Positions 34,931 to 46,842 of a stretch of 64,000 bases of DNA are shown here, one piece after another. The notes under the pieces were generated by a model that had not been told where the DNA came from, did no database searches, and worked only from the letters and a program-made list of their open reading frames with translations. Every line of letters starts with the position of its first letter. The stretch's first letter is position 1. The position numbers were made by a program, and so were the translations under genes. The DNA is from Bacillus manliponensis (GTDB lineage: Bacteria > Bacillota > Bacilli > Bacillales > Bacillaceae_G), in the NCBI RefSeq assembly GCF_000712595.1, contig NZ_JOTN01000007.1, positions 62,001 to 126,000 on the forward strand, given 5' to 3'.

Positions 34931-35052
34931 ATTATGCTAACAAAGTATTTTTGTTGTACCGGAATACTTTTTAGACATCTGTACGGCTCTTCGTTACAAT
35001 AGGTATAGAGTAAGGAACGAGTGATCGTGAAAAAGAAAGGTAGGAGCATAGT

Positions 35053-36189
35053 TTGATACAAGCTGCATATATTCATATCCCTTTTTGTCAGCATATTTGT
35101 CACTATTGTGATTTTAATAAAGTGTTTATTGAGCGTCAGCCAGTAGAGCAATATTTAGAGTATTTAGAGAAAGAAATTGTCAACACGGTAAAGAAACAAC
35201 CGTTTCAACAAATGAAAAGCATTTTTGTTGGTGGTGGAACCCCAACGGCATTAAATATGGTGCAAACAGAGAAGCTTCTTGAAATTATAAATCTTCATTT
35301 ACGTCCATTTGCTCCGGATTGTGAGTTAACGTTTGAGGCGAATCCTGGTGATTTACCAAAAGAGAAGCTTAAACTGTTATTGGATGGTGGTGTAAACCGA
35401 ATTAGTTTTGGTGTGCAGTCTTTTCAAAATCATTTACTAAAAGAGATTGGGCGTACGCATACGAAAGAAGACGTATTAACAGCAATTGCGGAAGCGAAAG
35501 AAGTAGGTTTTGATAATGTTAATGTGGACTTAATTTATGCGTTGCCAACGCAAACGATGGAAGATGTAAAGGAGACATTAAAGGTTGCATTTACACTTGG
35601 TGTGCAACATTTCTCTGGATACTCTCTCATTATCGAGCCGAAAACTGTTTTTTATAATCGAATGAGACAAGGGAAGTTAAGACTTCCTGGAGAAGATAAT
35701 GAAGCAAGAATGTATGAAGTTGTGATGGATGAAATGGAACGTCATGGATACAAGCAGTATGAAATTAGTAATTTTTCAAAAGATGGCTATGAAAGTCGCC
35801 ATAATCTCACATACTGGAATAATGAAGAGTATTATGGATTTGGTGCAGGGGCACATAGTTATGTAGGTGGGAAAAGAATTCAAAACGTCGGACCATTAAA
35901 AAAGTATTTTTCAACAATTGACGAAACAGGATTTCCATATTTAGACATTCACGGGGTAACAGAGAGAGAAAGAATGGAAGAAGAGCTATTTTTAGGATTA
36001 CGAAAAGTAGCTGGTGTATCAAAGGCTCGTTTCAAAGAGAAATTTGGATTCGAGATGAACGATGTGTTCGCTGAGCAACTTCGTCAAAATATTGAGCAAG
36101 GTTTATTAGAAGAACAAGAAGGTTGTATTCGATTGACAAGGAAAGGGAAGCTGTTAGGAAATGAAGTGTTTCAGTCATTTTTAGTGTAA
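35053..36189 (+). CDS. hemW: HemW/HemN-like radical SAM protein (heme chaperone)
   Basis: A 378-residue radical SAM enzyme. The CxxxCxxC iron-sulfur site is at the start (CQHICHYCDFNK), followed by GGGTPTAL and the HemW/HemN pattern RISFGVQSFQ and YAGAHSY-like GFGAGAHSYVGG. Proteins of this length and position in bacilli are now seen as heme chaperones (HemW), not oxygen-independent coproporphyrinogen oxidases; the older hemN label is an alternative. It starts with TTG 35053 after GGTAGGAG and precedes the hrcA operon. Confidence 0.9.
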   Translation: MIQAAYIHIPFCQHICHYCDFNKVFIERQPVEQYLEYLEKEIVNTVKKQPFQQMKSIFVGGGTPTALNMVQTEKLLEIINLHLRPFAPDCELTFEANPGDLPKEKLKLLLDGGVNRISFGVQSFQNHLLKEIGRTHTKEDVLTAIAEAKEVGFDNVNVDLIYALPTQTMEDVKETLKVAFTLGVQHFSGYSLIIEPKTVFYNRMRQGKLRLPGEDNEARMYEVVMDEMERHGYKQYEISNFSKDGYESRHNLTYWNNEEYYGFGAGAHSYVGGKRIQNVGPLKKYFSTIDETGFPYLDIHGVTERERMEEELFLGLRKVAGVSKARFKEKFGFEMNDVFAEQLRQNIEQGLLEEQEGCIRLTRKGKLLGNEVFQSFLV

Positions 36190-36305
36190 ACGAGAAAGAA
36201 TCAGTTGACGCCTATGAAAGTCTTATCAAAAAATAAAGAAAAGTTGTAATCCGATTACGTTTTCGTTGACAATTGAATGTCAATTTTGGTAAGTTAATAA
36301 TAGAA

Positions 36306-36332
36306 TTAGCACTCAAGGTATAAGAGTGCTAA
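36306..36332 (+). promoter_or_regulatory. CIRCE operator of the hrcA-grpE-dnaK operon
   Basis: Perfect inverted repeat TTAGCACTC-N9-GAGTGCTAA, the binding site of HrcA, 17 bases upstream of hrcA. An extra palindrome TTGACA-N6-TGTCAA (36266-36283) overlaps the likely -35. Confidence 0.97.
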
Positions 36333-36348
36333 CAGAGGTGATGATGAG

Positions 36349-37383
36349 ATGCTTACGGAACGTCAGCTCTTAATTTTGCAAACGATTATTGATGATTTTA
36401 TTGGTTCTGCACAGCCTGTTGGATCAAGAACTTTGTCAAAAAAAGAGGAGATTATATTTAGTTCCGCAACCATTCGAAATGAAATGGCTGATTTAGAAGA
36501 GCTTGGTTATATTGAGAAAACACATAGCTCATCAGGGCGTGTTCCTTCTGAAAAAGGGTATCGCTTTTATGTGGATCATCTTCTTGCCCCGCATCACTTG
36601 CCTAGTAAAGATATTGTACAAATTAAAGATTTCTTTGCTGAAAAAGTGTTTGAAGTGGAAAAAGTTGCACAACAATCTGCTCGAGTTTTATCAGAACTTA
36701 CGAACTATACGGCGATTGTACTCGGTCCAAAAGTGAGTGAAAACAAACTGAAGAATGTACAAATTGTTCCGTTTGGTCCGCAAGCGGCTGTTGCGATTAT
36801 CGTTACAGATACAGGACATGTGCAAACAAAAACAATTACTGTTCCAGAATCTGTGGATTTATCAGATTTAGAGAAGATGGTTAATATTTTAAATGAGAAG
36901 TTAACAGGTGTGCCAATGTCAGAACTTCATAATAAGCTGTACAAAGAAATTGTGACGGTACTTCGTCAGTACGTTCATAATTATGACAGTGTTATGAGAA
37001 TGTTGGATGGTACGTTTCAATTTCCGTTATCGGAAAAAATATATTTTGGCGGGAAAACGAATATGCTTTCTCAGCCAGAGTTTCATGATATTCATAAAGT
37101 TCGATCATTACTTACAATGATTGAAAATGAAGAGGAATTTTATGATATTTTGCGTGACAAACAAGTAGGGATTCAAGTGAAGATTGGTCGTGAAAATACA
37201 TCAGCTGCGATGGAAGAGTGTAGTTTAATTTCAGCAACGTATTCTGTTGGTGATGAACAACTCGGTACAATCGCCATTTTAGGTCCAACGCGTATGCAAT
37301 ATTCGCGTGTTATCAGTTTGTTACAGTTATTTACAAAACAAATTGCAAGTGGATATAACGGCTTATATAAGCCGGAAAAATAA
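36349..37383 (+). CDS. hrcA: Heat-inducible transcription repressor HrcA
   Basis: A 344-residue repressor of class I heat-shock genes that binds CIRCE. It has an N-terminal winged helix ([24 protein letters not shown] ... [20 protein letters not shown] ... [18 protein letters not shown]) and a GAF-like domain with the insert ([22 protein letters not shown]-type end). CIRCE lies just upstream, so it controls itself along with grpE and dnaK. Confidence 0.97.
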   Translation: MLTERQLLILQTIIDDFIGSAQPVGSRTLSKKEEIIFSSATIRNEMADLEELGYIEKTHSSSGRVPSEKGYRFYVDHLLAPHHLPSKDIVQIKDFFAEKVFEVEKVAQQSARVLSELTNYTAIVLGPKVSENKLKNVQIVPFGPQAAVAIIVTDTGHVQTKTITVPESVDLSDLEKMVNILNEKLTGVPMSELHNKLYKEIVTVLRQYVHNYDSVMRMLDGTFQFPLSEKIYFGGKTNMLSQPEFHDIHKVRSLLTMIENEEEFYDILRDKQVGIQVKIGRENTSAAMEECSLISATYSVGDEQLGTIAILGPTRMQYSRVISLLQLFTKQIASGYNGLYKPEK

Positions 37384-37447
37384 GAAGTGACTGGTGCTTT
37401 GGTTAGCGTATATGCTAATCTTGTGCCTTTTTAAGGAGGTGAAAGTT

Positions 37448-39872
<2,425 letters not shown>

Positions 39873-39892
39873 TTTGCAGTAAGCAAGATGAC

Positions 39893-39932
39893 AAAAAGTC
39901 AAAGTCAAGCGTGCCTTGGCTTTGGCTTTTTT
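39893..39932 (+). terminator. Terminator after dnaK
   Basis: A 17-base-pair stem (AAAAAGTCAAAGTCAAG with CTTGGCTTTGGCTTTTT, using G-U pairs) and a T6 tail. It would uncouple dnaJ from hrcA-grpE-dnaK. Confidence 0.85.
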
Positions 39933-39946
39933 CACGAATGTAATGT

Positions 39947-40105
39947 ATAGATAGAAACTTCAATCAGTTGGGGGTTTCTTTATCTCCTCACTGATTGTTA
40001 GCCGAACAATCGGGATTTTACGGACTGTTGATCTTCTGCCTAAGTTTCTTCGCATTCTCTCGAGTTTCGAGGTGGGGTTCTTACGGCCCGTTAATGTGGG
40101 ATAAA
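39947..40105 (-). repeat. bcr1-like repeat, copy E (reversed, full length)
   Basis: A 159-base reversed copy in the dnaK-dnaJ gap. ATAAA at 40101-40105 marks one end; the other is degenerate (ATAGA, 39947-39951). The distal stem uses the CAATCAG / CTGATTG variant also found in copy C. Confidence 0.82.
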
Positions 40106-40149
40106 GTCCGAAGTTTTACTTTTTGCATACTGTAAGTGAGGAAACAGTA

Positions 40150-40179
40150 TTGCAAAGCACTTTCTTTCGATGTTAAAAT
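40150..40179 (+). promoter_or_regulatory. Candidate dnaJ promoter
   Basis: TTGCAA (40150-40155), then 18 bases to TAAAAT (40174-40179), 35 bases before dnaJ. It fits a housekeeping promoter. Confidence 0.6.
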
Positions 40180-40214
40180 TACGTTTATGTGAAAGGAGCC
40201 GGGGATTACAAACT

Positions 40215-41321
40215 ATGAGTAAACGAGATTATTATGAGGTGTTAGGTCTTAGTAAAGGTGCCTCTAAAGATGAGATTAAAAAAGCATATCGTCGTTTGGC
40301 GAAAAAATATCATCCAGATGTAAGTCAAGAAGAGAATGCAATTGAAAAGTTTAAAGAAGTGCAAGAAGCATACGAAGTGTTAAGTGATGATACGAAACGC
40401 GCACAGTATGATCAATTTGGCCATGCTGGTTCAAACCAAGGCTTCGGTGGCGGAGACTTTGGCGGCGGCTTCGGTGGCTTTGAAGACATTTTTAGTTCAT
40501 TCTTCGGCGGTGGCGGTGGTAGACGCCGTGATCCAAATGCACCACGTCAAGGAGCCGATCTTCAATACCAAGTTTCTTTAGAGTTTGAAGAAGCAATCTT
40601 TGGTAAAGAGTTAAATGTGGAAATCCCAGTCGAAGATCCTTGTGATACGTGTCAAGGTAGTGGAGCAAAGCCAGGGACAGCGAAAGAAACATGTAAACAT
40701 TGTTCTGGTTCTGGTCAGATAAGTGTAGAGCAAAATACACCATTTGGCCGTATTGTAAATCGTCAAACATGTCGTCATTGTTCTGGTTCTGGACAATTAA
40801 TTAAAGAAAAATGTACAACATGTCATGGATCTGGAAAAGTACGTAAGCATAAGAAAATCAATGTTAAAATTCCAAAAGGCATTGATAACGGACAACAAAT
40901 TCGTGTGTCTGGAAAAGGTGAAGCTGGTGTGAACGGTGGGCCAGCAGGTGATTTATATGTTGTTGTTCATGTGAGAAATCATGAATTCTTTGAGCGTGAC
41001 GGCGATGATATTGTATGCGAAATGCCTTTAACATTTGCACAAGTAGCCCTTGGTGACGAAGTGGAAGTTCCAACTGTTTATGGAAAAGTGAAGTTGAAAA
41101 TTCCAGCAGGAACACAAACAGGAAAACAATTCCGCTTAAAAGGAAAAGGAGCACCAAATGTACGTGGATACGGACAAGGTGATCAATATGTTATCGTTCG
41201 TGTTGTGACTCCAACGAATTTAACGGATCAGCAAAAAGATTTACTGCGTGAGTTCGCAGGGCAGGAAAGTAAAGATGATACTCTATTTGGTAAGCTTAAA
41301 CGAGCTTTCAAAGGGGAATAA
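40215..41321 (+). CDS. dnaJ: Chaperone DnaJ (Hsp40)
   Basis: A 368-residue cochaperone that stimulates DnaK ATPase. The J domain ([20 protein letters not shown], with HPD in KKYHPDVS) is followed by a Gly/Phe-rich region (about 75-110), four CxxCxGxG zinc repeats ([32 protein letters not shown]) and the C-terminal peptide-binding domains. ATG 40215 is preceded by AAAGGAG. In B. subtilis it follows dnaK closely; here about 340 bases with terminator, repeat and promoter lie between. Confidence 0.97.
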   Translation: MSKRDYYEVLGLSKGASKDEIKKAYRRLAKKYHPDVSQEENAIEKFKEVQEAYEVLSDDTKRAQYDQFGHAGSNQGFGGGDFGGGFGGFEDIFSSFFGGGGGRRRDPNAPRQGADLQYQVSLEFEEAIFGKELNVEIPVEDPCDTCQGSGAKPGTAKETCKHCSGSGQISVEQNTPFGRIVNRQTCRHCSGSGQLIKEKCTTCHGSGKVRKHKKINVKIPKGIDNGQQIRVSGKGEAGVNGGPAGDLYVVVHVRNHEFFERDGDDIVCEMPLTFAQVALGDEVEVPTVYGKVKLKIPAGTQTGKQFRLKGKGAPNVRGYGQGDQYVIVRVVTPTNLTDQQKDLLREFAGQESKDDTLFGKLKRAFKGE

Positions 41322-41349
41322 TGGAAATAAAAAATGGAGTTGGTAAATT

Positions 41350-42288
41350 GTGAAGTGGTCAGAGGTTAGTATTCATACAACAGAAGAAGCAGTAGAAGCG
41401 GTATCGCATATTTTACATGAAGCAGGCGCAAGTGGTGTTGCGATTGAAGATCCAGCAGAACTAACGAAACAGCGTGAACAACAGTTCGGTGAAATTTACG
41501 CGTTAAATCCAGCTGAATACCCATCAGAAGGTGTGCTAGTAAAAGCATATTTTCCAAAAAATGATGAGTTAGATGAGAAAATTGCGAGTGTAAAAGTAGC
41601 GATTGATGCATTGCCATCTTACGGAATTAACATTGGAACTGCTACTGTGTCAGTGGGAGAAGTTGATGAAGAAGATTGGGCGACTGCTTGGAAAAAGTAT
41701 TATCATCCTGTAAAAATTTCTGATACATTTACAATTGTGCCAACTTGGGAAGAGTATACACCTTCGTCTGAAGATGAGAAAATTATTGAATTAGATCCAG
41801 GTATGGCTTTTGGCACAGGAACACATCCAACGACATTTATGTGTATTCAAGCACTTGAGAAAACCGTTCAACCTGGAGATACAGTCATTGATGTTGGAAC
41901 AGGATCAGGTGTATTAAGTATTGCTGCTGCGAAGCTAGGTGCATCCTCTGTAGAGGCTTATGACTTAGATCCCGTTGCGGTTGAAAGTGCGAAAATGAAC
42001 ATCGAGCTAAATAAAACTGACGATGTTGTAACTGTAGGTCAAAACAGTCTGCTAGAAGGCATTGAAGGGCCTGTTGATTTAATTGTTGCGAACTTACTTG
42101 CGGAAATTATTTTAATGTTCCCCGAAGACGCTGCAAAAGTTGTAAAAAAGAACGGTCTTTTCATTACGTCAGGTATTATTGGTGCGAAAGAAGAAGTTAT
42201 TTGCGATGCATTAAAAGCAGCGGGATTTAAAATTGAAGAAGTATTACGTATGGAAGATTGGGTAGCAATTATTGCTCGTAATGCATAA
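41350..42288 (+). CDS. prmA: Ribosomal protein L11 methyltransferase
   Basis: A 312-residue enzyme that trimethylates ribosomal protein L11. The N-terminal recognition domain is followed by the linker [15 protein letters not shown], the SAM motif [20 protein letters not shown], and NLLAEIIL, all PrmA marks. It follows dnaJ by 28 bases and starts at GTG or nearby ([15 protein letters not shown]). In bacilli it lies after dnaJ in the same transcript. Confidence 0.95.
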   Translation: MKWSEVSIHTTEEAVEAVSHILHEAGASGVAIEDPAELTKQREQQFGEIYALNPAEYPSEGVLVKAYFPKNDELDEKIASVKVAIDALPSYGINIGTATVSVGEVDEEDWATAWKKYYHPVKISDTFTIVPTWEEYTPSSEDEKIIELDPGMAFGTGTHPTTFMCIQALEKTVQPGDTVIDVGTGSGVLSIAAAKLGASSVEAYDLDPVAVESAKMNIELNKTDDVVTVGQNSLLEGIEGPVDLIVANLLAEIILMFPEDAAKVVKKNGLFITSGIIGAKEEVICDALKAAGFKIEEVLRMEDWVAIIARNA

Positions 42289-42313
42289 TACTTTATCGTT
42301 ATAATAAATGGGG

Positions 42314-42389
42314 AAGTCTCTCGCTATATAGTGAGAGACTTGCCGTTTGTTCAGTAAAAATCATATTGTATCACCTATATAAGGTGATA
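42314..42389. other. Two hairpins between prmA and rsmE
   Basis: AAGTCTCTC / GAGAGACTT with inner CTATATAG (42314-42341) lacks a T-run; a second, ATCACCT / AGGTGAT at about 42370-42389, lies just before the rsmE ribosome site. They may be RNA-processing or attenuation structures. Confidence 0.4.
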
Positions 42390-42406
42390 GTAATGAAGGT
42401 GATTGA

Positions 42407-43156
42407 ATGCAACGTTATTTTGTAGAAGAACAATATGTAAATGAAGATTCGATTCGTATTGTCGGAGACGACGTACATCACATCGCAAGGGTGATGCGTA
42501 TGGCGGTTGGCGATGAAATTTACTGCTGTGTAAATGGAAAAACAGCGGTATGTACAATTGCTGAAATTACCAGTGATTTTGTGAATACGACTATTGTAAA
42601 ATGGGTAGAGATGTCGAATGAACTGCCAGTATTTGTTACAATTGCAAGTGGACTGCCTAAAGGAGACAAGCTAGAGTTGATTTTTCAAAAGGGAACTGAG
42701 CTTGGGGCGTCCGCATTCTTACCATTTCAAGCTTCACGTTCTATTGTGAAGTGGGATGCAAAAAAGGCAGATAAAAAGGTAGAGCGTTTTAGAAAAATCG
42801 TAAAAGAGGCAGCAGAGCAGTCACATCGTAGTGAAGTTCCTACTGTACATGCTCCTGTAACTTTCAAACAACTTCTAACAATGAGTAAAGAATATGATGT
42901 ATGTCTTGTTGCGTATGAAGAAGAAGCAAAGCAAGGTGAAGCATCAAATTTTGCGAAAGCATTAGCGAAGCTAGAGCATGGACAAAAGGTACTCATCGTA
43001 TTTGGCCCAGAAGGTGGTCTAGCGACAGAAGAAGTTCGGGCTCTTTGTGAACATATATTTGTACCATGTAGTTTAGGACCGAGGATTTTAAGGACAGAAA
43101 CAGCACCTTTATATGCGTTAAGTGCTACGTCCTATCATTTTGAATTAATGAGGTGA
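42407..43156 (+). CDS. rsmE: 16S rRNA (uracil1498-N3) methyltransferase
   Basis: A 249-residue SPOUT-fold methyltransferase of the 30S subunit. It starts QRYFVEEQY with the PUA-like domain, then GLPKGDKLELIFQKGTELGA, and the knot region VLIVFGPEGGLATEEV ... LGPRILRTETAPLYALSA. It overlaps mtaB slightly at the ORF level (mtaB starts 6 bases after the stop). Confidence 0.96.
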   Translation: MQRYFVEEQYVNEDSIRIVGDDVHHIARVMRMAVGDEIYCCVNGKTAVCTIAEITSDFVNTTIVKWVEMSNELPVFVTIASGLPKGDKLELIFQKGTELGASAFLPFQASRSIVKWDAKKADKKVERFRKIVKEAAEQSHRSEVPTVHAPVTFKQLLTMSKEYDVCLVAYEEEAKQGEASNFAKALAKLEHGQKVLIVFGPEGGLATEEVRALCEHIFVPCSLGPRILRTETAPLYALSATSYHFELMR

Positions 43157-43161
43157 TCATA

Positions 43162-44514
43162 GTGGCAACGGTTGCGTTTCATACGTTAGGTTGTAAAGTA
43201 AACCACTACGAAACAGAAGCGATTTGGCAATTGTTTAAACAAGGTGGATATGAGCGTGTTGAGTATGAAAAGAAAGCGGATGTATATGTCATTAATACAT
43301 GTACAGTTACGAATACAGGGGATAAGAAAAGTCGACAAGTAATTCGTCGTGCAGTTCGTCAAAATCCAGATGCGGTTATTTGTGTAACAGGGTGTTATGC
43401 ACAAACATCTCCAGCGGAAATTATGGCAATTCCAGGTGTGGATATTGTTGTTGGTACGCAAGACCGTGAGAAGATGCTTGGATATATTGAAGAATATCGA
43501 CAAGAGCGTCAACCAATTAATGCGGTTCGTAACATTATGAAAACGCGTGTATATGAAGAGTTAGATGTACCGTACTTTACAGACCGTACTCGTGCATCAT
43601 TAAAGATTCAAGAAGGCTGCAATAACTTCTGTACATTCTGTATTATCCCGTGGGCACGTGGTTTAATGCGTTCTCGTGATGGAAAAGAAGTTATTCGTCA
43701 AGCGCAGCAATTAGTAGATGCGGGTTATAAAGAAATCGTCTTAACGGGTATTCATACAGGTGGATACGGTGAAGATATTAAAGATTATAATTTAGCAGGC
43801 TTACTTCGCGATATGGAAGCGGAAGTAAAGGGTTTAAAGCGTCTTCGTATTTCTTCAATTGAAGCGAGTCAAATTACAGATGAAGTAATTGAAGTGCTAC
43901 GTAACTCAAAAGTAGTTGTTCGTCACTTGCACATTCCGCTTCAGTCGGGTTCAAATACAGTATTAAAACGTATGCGTCGTAAATATACGATGGAATTCTT
44001 CCAAGAGCGATTAGATCGCTTAAAAGAAGCTTTGCCAGGACTTGCAATTACATCTGACGTTATCGTTGGTTTCCCTGGTGAAACAGAGGAAGAATTTATG
44101 GAAACGTTCAATTTCATTAAAGACAATCGTTTCTCTGAATTGCACGTATTCCCGTATTCAAAACGTACAGGAACACCAGCAGCACGCATGGACGATCAAG
44201 TTGATGAAAATATTAAAAACGAACGTGTACACCGTTTAATCGCTTTATCTGATCAGTTAGCGAAAGAGTATGCATCGGCATTTGAAGGTGAAGTTCTTGA
44301 AATTATTCCAGAAGAACCGTTTAAAGATGGCGATCGTGAAGGGTTATTTGTAGGTTATACAGATAACTATTTAAAAGTTGTTTTTGAAGGATCAGAAGAA
44401 TTAATCGGGAAATTAATTAAGGTGAAAATCACAAAAGCGGGTTATCCATATTGCGAAGCGCAATTTGTTCGTGTGCTAGATGATGTGCAGGAAGCAGAAT
44501 CAGCGAGCGCATAA
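43162..44514 (+). CDS. mtaB: tRNA threonylcarbamoyladenosine methylthiotransferase MtaB
   Basis: A 450-residue radical SAM enzyme that adds a methylthio group to t6A at tRNA position 37. It has the N-terminal UPF0004 domain (HTLGCKVNHYETEA, NTCTVTNTGDKKSRQ), the radical SAM motif CNNFCTFCIIPWARG and a C-terminal TRAM domain. GTG 43162 follows GAGGTGAT. Its stop TAA (44512-44514) abuts the ATAAA border of a bcr1-like remnant (copy F). Confidence 0.95.
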   Translation: MATVAFHTLGCKVNHYETEAIWQLFKQGGYERVEYEKKADVYVINTCTVTNTGDKKSRQVIRRAVRQNPDAVICVTGCYAQTSPAEIMAIPGVDIVVGTQDREKMLGYIEEYRQERQPINAVRNIMKTRVYEELDVPYFTDRTRASLKIQEGCNNFCTFCIIPWARGLMRSRDGKEVIRQAQQLVDAGYKEIVLTGIHTGGYGEDIKDYNLAGLLRDMEAEVKGLKRLRISSIEASQITDEVIEVLRNSKVVVRHLHIPLQSGSNTVLKRMRRKYTMEFFQERLDRLKEALPGLAITSDVIVGFPGETEEEFMETFNFIKDNRFSELHVFPYSKRTGTPAARMDDQVDENIKNERVHRLIALSDQLAKEYASAFEGEVLEIIPEEPFKDGDREGLFVGYTDNYLKVVFEGSEELIGKLIKVKITKAGYPYCEAQFVRVLDDVQEAESASA

Positions 44515-44568
44515 TAAAGTGAAACTGCACTCATCCCTAATGAGTGTTAGCCTGATAATGTGGGGAAA
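44514..44568 (-). repeat. bcr1-like repeat, copy F (short remnant)
   Basis: A reversed remnant of about 55 bases starting ATAAAGTGAAACTGCA. It keeps a shortened stem (CACTCAT / ATGAGTG) and the far border AATGTGGGGAAAAG, with the middle deleted. It begins on the last base of the mtaB stop codon. Confidence 0.65.
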
Positions 44569-44596
44569 AGCATGCAAACTGTTTTGCATGCTTTTT
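44568..44596 (+). terminator. Terminator after mtaB
   Basis: AAAGCATGCAAA / TTTGCATGCTTT stem with T-run. Confidence 0.88.
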
Positions 44597-44720
44597 TATA
44601 TGATGGAGAAGTTAAGATATGAAAAGTATGTATTTTATGTTATAATGCTAACGGTTCCAGTTGTCAGACAACTGATGAGTGGAAGTATAATGGTACGAAT
44701 AAGAAAGGGGCAAAATTCTA

Positions 44721-45386
44721 ATGAATTATGCAAAATTAATTGATCATACGTTATTAAAACAAGATACAAAAAAAGAAGCAATCGTTACTCTATGTGAAGA
44801 AGCAAAGCAACATGACTTCGCCTCTGTATGTGTAAACCCAACTTGGATTGAAACAGCAGCTGAATTATTAAAAGGAACAGACGTAAAAGTTTGTACTGTA
44901 ATTGGTTTCCCTCTTGGAGCAAACACGCCAGAAGTAAAAGCATTTGAAACGAAAGATGCAATTGAAAAAGGTGCAACAGAAGTTGATATGGTAATCAACA
45001 TCGGTGCATTAAAAGATAAAAATGATGAGCTAGTAGAGCGCGACGTTCGTGCGGTTGTAGAAGCTGCAAAAGGAAAAGCTCTTGTAAAAATTATTATTGA
45101 AACATGCCTATTAACAGAAGAAGAAAAAGTTCGTGCTTGTGAACTATCTGTAAAAGCTGGTGTTGATTTCGTGAAAACATCAACTGGTTTCTCAACTGGT
45201 GGCGCAACAGTAGAAGACGTAGCACTAATGAGAAAAACAGTAGGTCCAGAAATCGGCGTAAAAGCATCTGGTGGTGTTCGTGACGAACAAGGTATGGATG
45301 CAATGGTAGAAGCTGGTGCAACACGTATCGGTACAAGTTCTGGTGTAGCACTAGTAAGTGGAAAAACAGCAACAACTGATTATTAA
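44721..45386 (+). CDS. deoC: Deoxyribose-phosphate aldolase
   Basis: A 221-residue class I aldolase that splits 2-deoxyribose 5-phosphate into acetaldehyde and glyceraldehyde 3-phosphate during nucleoside salvage. Motifs: [38 protein letters not shown], and the Schiff-base lysine segment [12 protein letters not shown], then KASGGVRD. It is a single gene, not found at this place in B. subtilis. cdd, also a salvage gene, lies 7 kb away. ATG follows AAAGGGG. Confidence 0.96.
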   Translation: MNYAKLIDHTLLKQDTKKEAIVTLCEEAKQHDFASVCVNPTWIETAAELLKGTDVKVCTVIGFPLGANTPEVKAFETKDAIEKGATEVDMVINIGALKDKNDELVERDVRAVVEAAKGKALVKIIIETCLLTEEEKVRACELSVKAGVDFVKTSTGFSTGGATVEDVALMRKTVGPEIGVKASGGVRDEQGMDAMVEAGATRIGTSSGVALVSGKTATTDY

Positions 45387-45388
45387 TC

Positions 45389-45531
45389 TAAAAGCGAAAG
45401 TGCCCCGTTTAGTCCTGATTGGGTAAGGTTCTTCCGTGCAGAAAGTATTCTTTACTTTCTCGTGCGGAAGGTTCTTAGACACGAGGGACCGTTCTAGGGC
45501 TGAAAGCGAACATTTTAGTCCAAGTTAGCTC
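45389..45531. other. Structured intergenic region after deoC (unknown)
   Basis: About 140 bases between two direct-repeat-like ends (AAAGCGAA ... TTTAGTCC occurs near both 45391 and 45501). The middle holds a hairpin TTCCG / CGGAA with inner AGAAAGTA / TACTTTCT-type pairing (45432-45469). It has no ORF and higher GC than the surroundings. It may be another B. cereus repeat family or a small RNA; I cannot name it. Confidence 0.4.
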
Positions 45532-45575
45532 GATTCAGAGTGAATTTTATGGGGAATTTGCATAAAAAAAGAAAA

Positions 45576-45600
45576 AAAGAAGGGCGATTGCTCTTCTTTT
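45576..45600 (+). terminator. Intrinsic terminator upstream of rpsU
   Basis: AGAAG-GGC / GCT-CTTCT hairpin with T-run, separating the deoC region from rpsU. Confidence 0.65.
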
Positions 45601-45614
45601 CTTCTGTCAAATAG

Positions 45615-45644
45615 TTGACCTTGAGTGCTAAAATGTATTATAAT
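45615..45644 (+). promoter_or_regulatory. rpsU promoter
   Basis: TTGACC (45615-45620), 18-base spacer, TATAAT (45639-45644, perfect -10), about 85 bases before rpsU. Confidence 0.8.
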
Positions 45645-45728
45645 CGTAAAAGACATGCTGAGGAATTTCTCTTTTTTAGCATGCTGAATTTAGGATGTAA
45701 GTGGATGTTTCGGAGGGAGGGAAAGAGA

Positions 45729-45902
45729 ATGTCAAAAACAGTCGTTCGTAAAAACGAGTCTTTGGAGGATGCACTTCGCCGTTTTAAAAGATCAACTTCT
45801 AAAGCTGGTACGCTTGCTGAGGCAAGAAAACGCGAGTTCTACGAAAAGCCAAGCGTAAAGCGTAAGAAGAAATCTGAAGCGGCAAGAAAGCGTAAATTCT
45901 AA
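45729..45902 (+). CDS. rpsU: Ribosomal protein S21 (bS21)
   Basis: A 57-residue basic small-subunit protein: [20 protein letters not shown] ... [15 protein letters not shown] 45729 follows GGAGGG; the upstream in-frame extension crosses the promoter and is not coding. yqeY follows 15 bases later, as in other bacilli. Confidence 0.97.
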   Translation: MSKTVVRKNESLEDALRRFKRSTSKAGTLAEARKREFYEKPSVKRKKKSEAARKRKF

Positions 45903-45917
45903 GAGAGGGTGTAAGTT

Positions 45918-46361
45918 ATGAGTCTTCTCGGTCGTTTAAACGATGATATGAAACAAGCGATGAAGAATAAACAAAAAGAAAAGTTAACCATCATTCGTAT
46001 GGTTAAAGCTGCTTTGCAAAATGAAGAAATTAAACTACAACACTCTCTTGAAGAAGATGAGGAATTAACAGTTTTAACTCGTGAAGTAAAACAGCGTAAG
46101 GACTCCCTCCTTGAATTTAAAAAAGCGGGTCGTGAAGACCTTGTTGATAAACTGAAAAGTGAAATTCAGATTTTAGAAACGTATTTACCAGAGCAACTAA
46201 CGGAAGAAGAATTAGCTGCTGTTATTAAGCAAGTAATCTCTGAAGTTGGTGCAGCTTCTAAAGCTGATATGGGCAAAGTGATGAGTGCTGTTATGCCGAA
46301 AGTAAAAGGCAAAGCAGATGGTTCACAAGTCAACAAGCTTGTTTCACAGCTATTAGCATAA
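45918..46361 (+). CDS. yqeY: GatB/YqeY domain protein
   Basis: A 147-residue helical protein resembling the tail domain of GatB, the tRNA-dependent amidotransferase subunit. It shows [22 protein letters not shown] and a late [36 protein letters not shown], the family signature. Function is unknown. It is cotranscribed with rpsU. In B. subtilis yqeZ-floA-yqfB follow; here yqfC follows directly. Confidence 0.95.
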   Translation: MSLLGRLNDDMKQAMKNKQKEKLTIIRMVKAALQNEEIKLQHSLEEDEELTVLTREVKQRKDSLLEFKKAGREDLVDKLKSEIQILETYLPEQLTEEELAAVIKQVISEVGAASKADMGKVMSAVMPKVKGKADGSQVNKLVSQLLA

Positions 46362-46393
46362 AAAAACGTCTCATATACTATGAGACGTTTTTT
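46361..46393. terminator. Terminator after yqeY
   Basis: AAAAAACGTCTCATA / TATGAGACGTTTTTT stem, nearly perfect, right at the yqeY stop. Confidence 0.92.
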
Positions 46394-46466
46394 TATGCTT
46401 TTTTGCATGTGGACGTGATATTACAAGCTCCTTTTTCATACATATGAGATGAGAGGGGGGTCTTAA

Positions 46467-46748
46467 ATGAAAAGGCTACAGCAAATGAAAAATTGGCTTA
46501 CAAAACAAATAGACCTACCTGCAGACGTATTGATGGACTTGCCGCGCATTACACTTGTTGGGCAAGTGCACATTTACATAGAAAACCATCGTGGATTGTT
46601 AGCATTCTCAGATAAAGAGGTACGCCTTTTACTAAAACATGGACAATTACTCATCAAGGGTGATTCATTTGTTATTAAAACGATTTTTCCAGAAGAACTT
46701 CTGTTAGAAGGGACAATTGAACAAGTGTTGTTTTTAGAAAGTGAGTAG
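46467..46748 (+). CDS. yqfC: Sporulation protein YqfC
   Basis: A 93-residue protein of the YqfC family, made in the mother cell under SigE in B. subtilis. It shows LTKQIDLPADVLMDLPRITLVGQ and the closing GDSFVIKTIFPEELLLEGTIEQVLFL. ATG follows GAGGGGGG. It lies upstream of yqfD, its usual partner, with an extra 94-base gap. Confidence 0.92.
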   Translation: MKRLQQMKNWLTKQIDLPADVLMDLPRITLVGQVHIYIENHRGLLAFSDKEVRLLLKHGQLLIKGDSFVIKTIFPEELLLEGTIEQVLFLESE

Positions 46749-46842
46749 ATGATGGAGTCTTATTGCTTGTAAATAACCAATGGGAAAGTAAAAAAGGTGC
46801 ATAATGGTATGCGCCTTTTTTAGAAAGGTCGTGGGGTAAGAT

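Noticed and set aside
45615-45728. N-terminal extension of rpsU
   Set aside because: The in-frame codons cross a perfect promoter (TTGACC/TATAAT), and the S21 family starts at [10 protein letters not shown].
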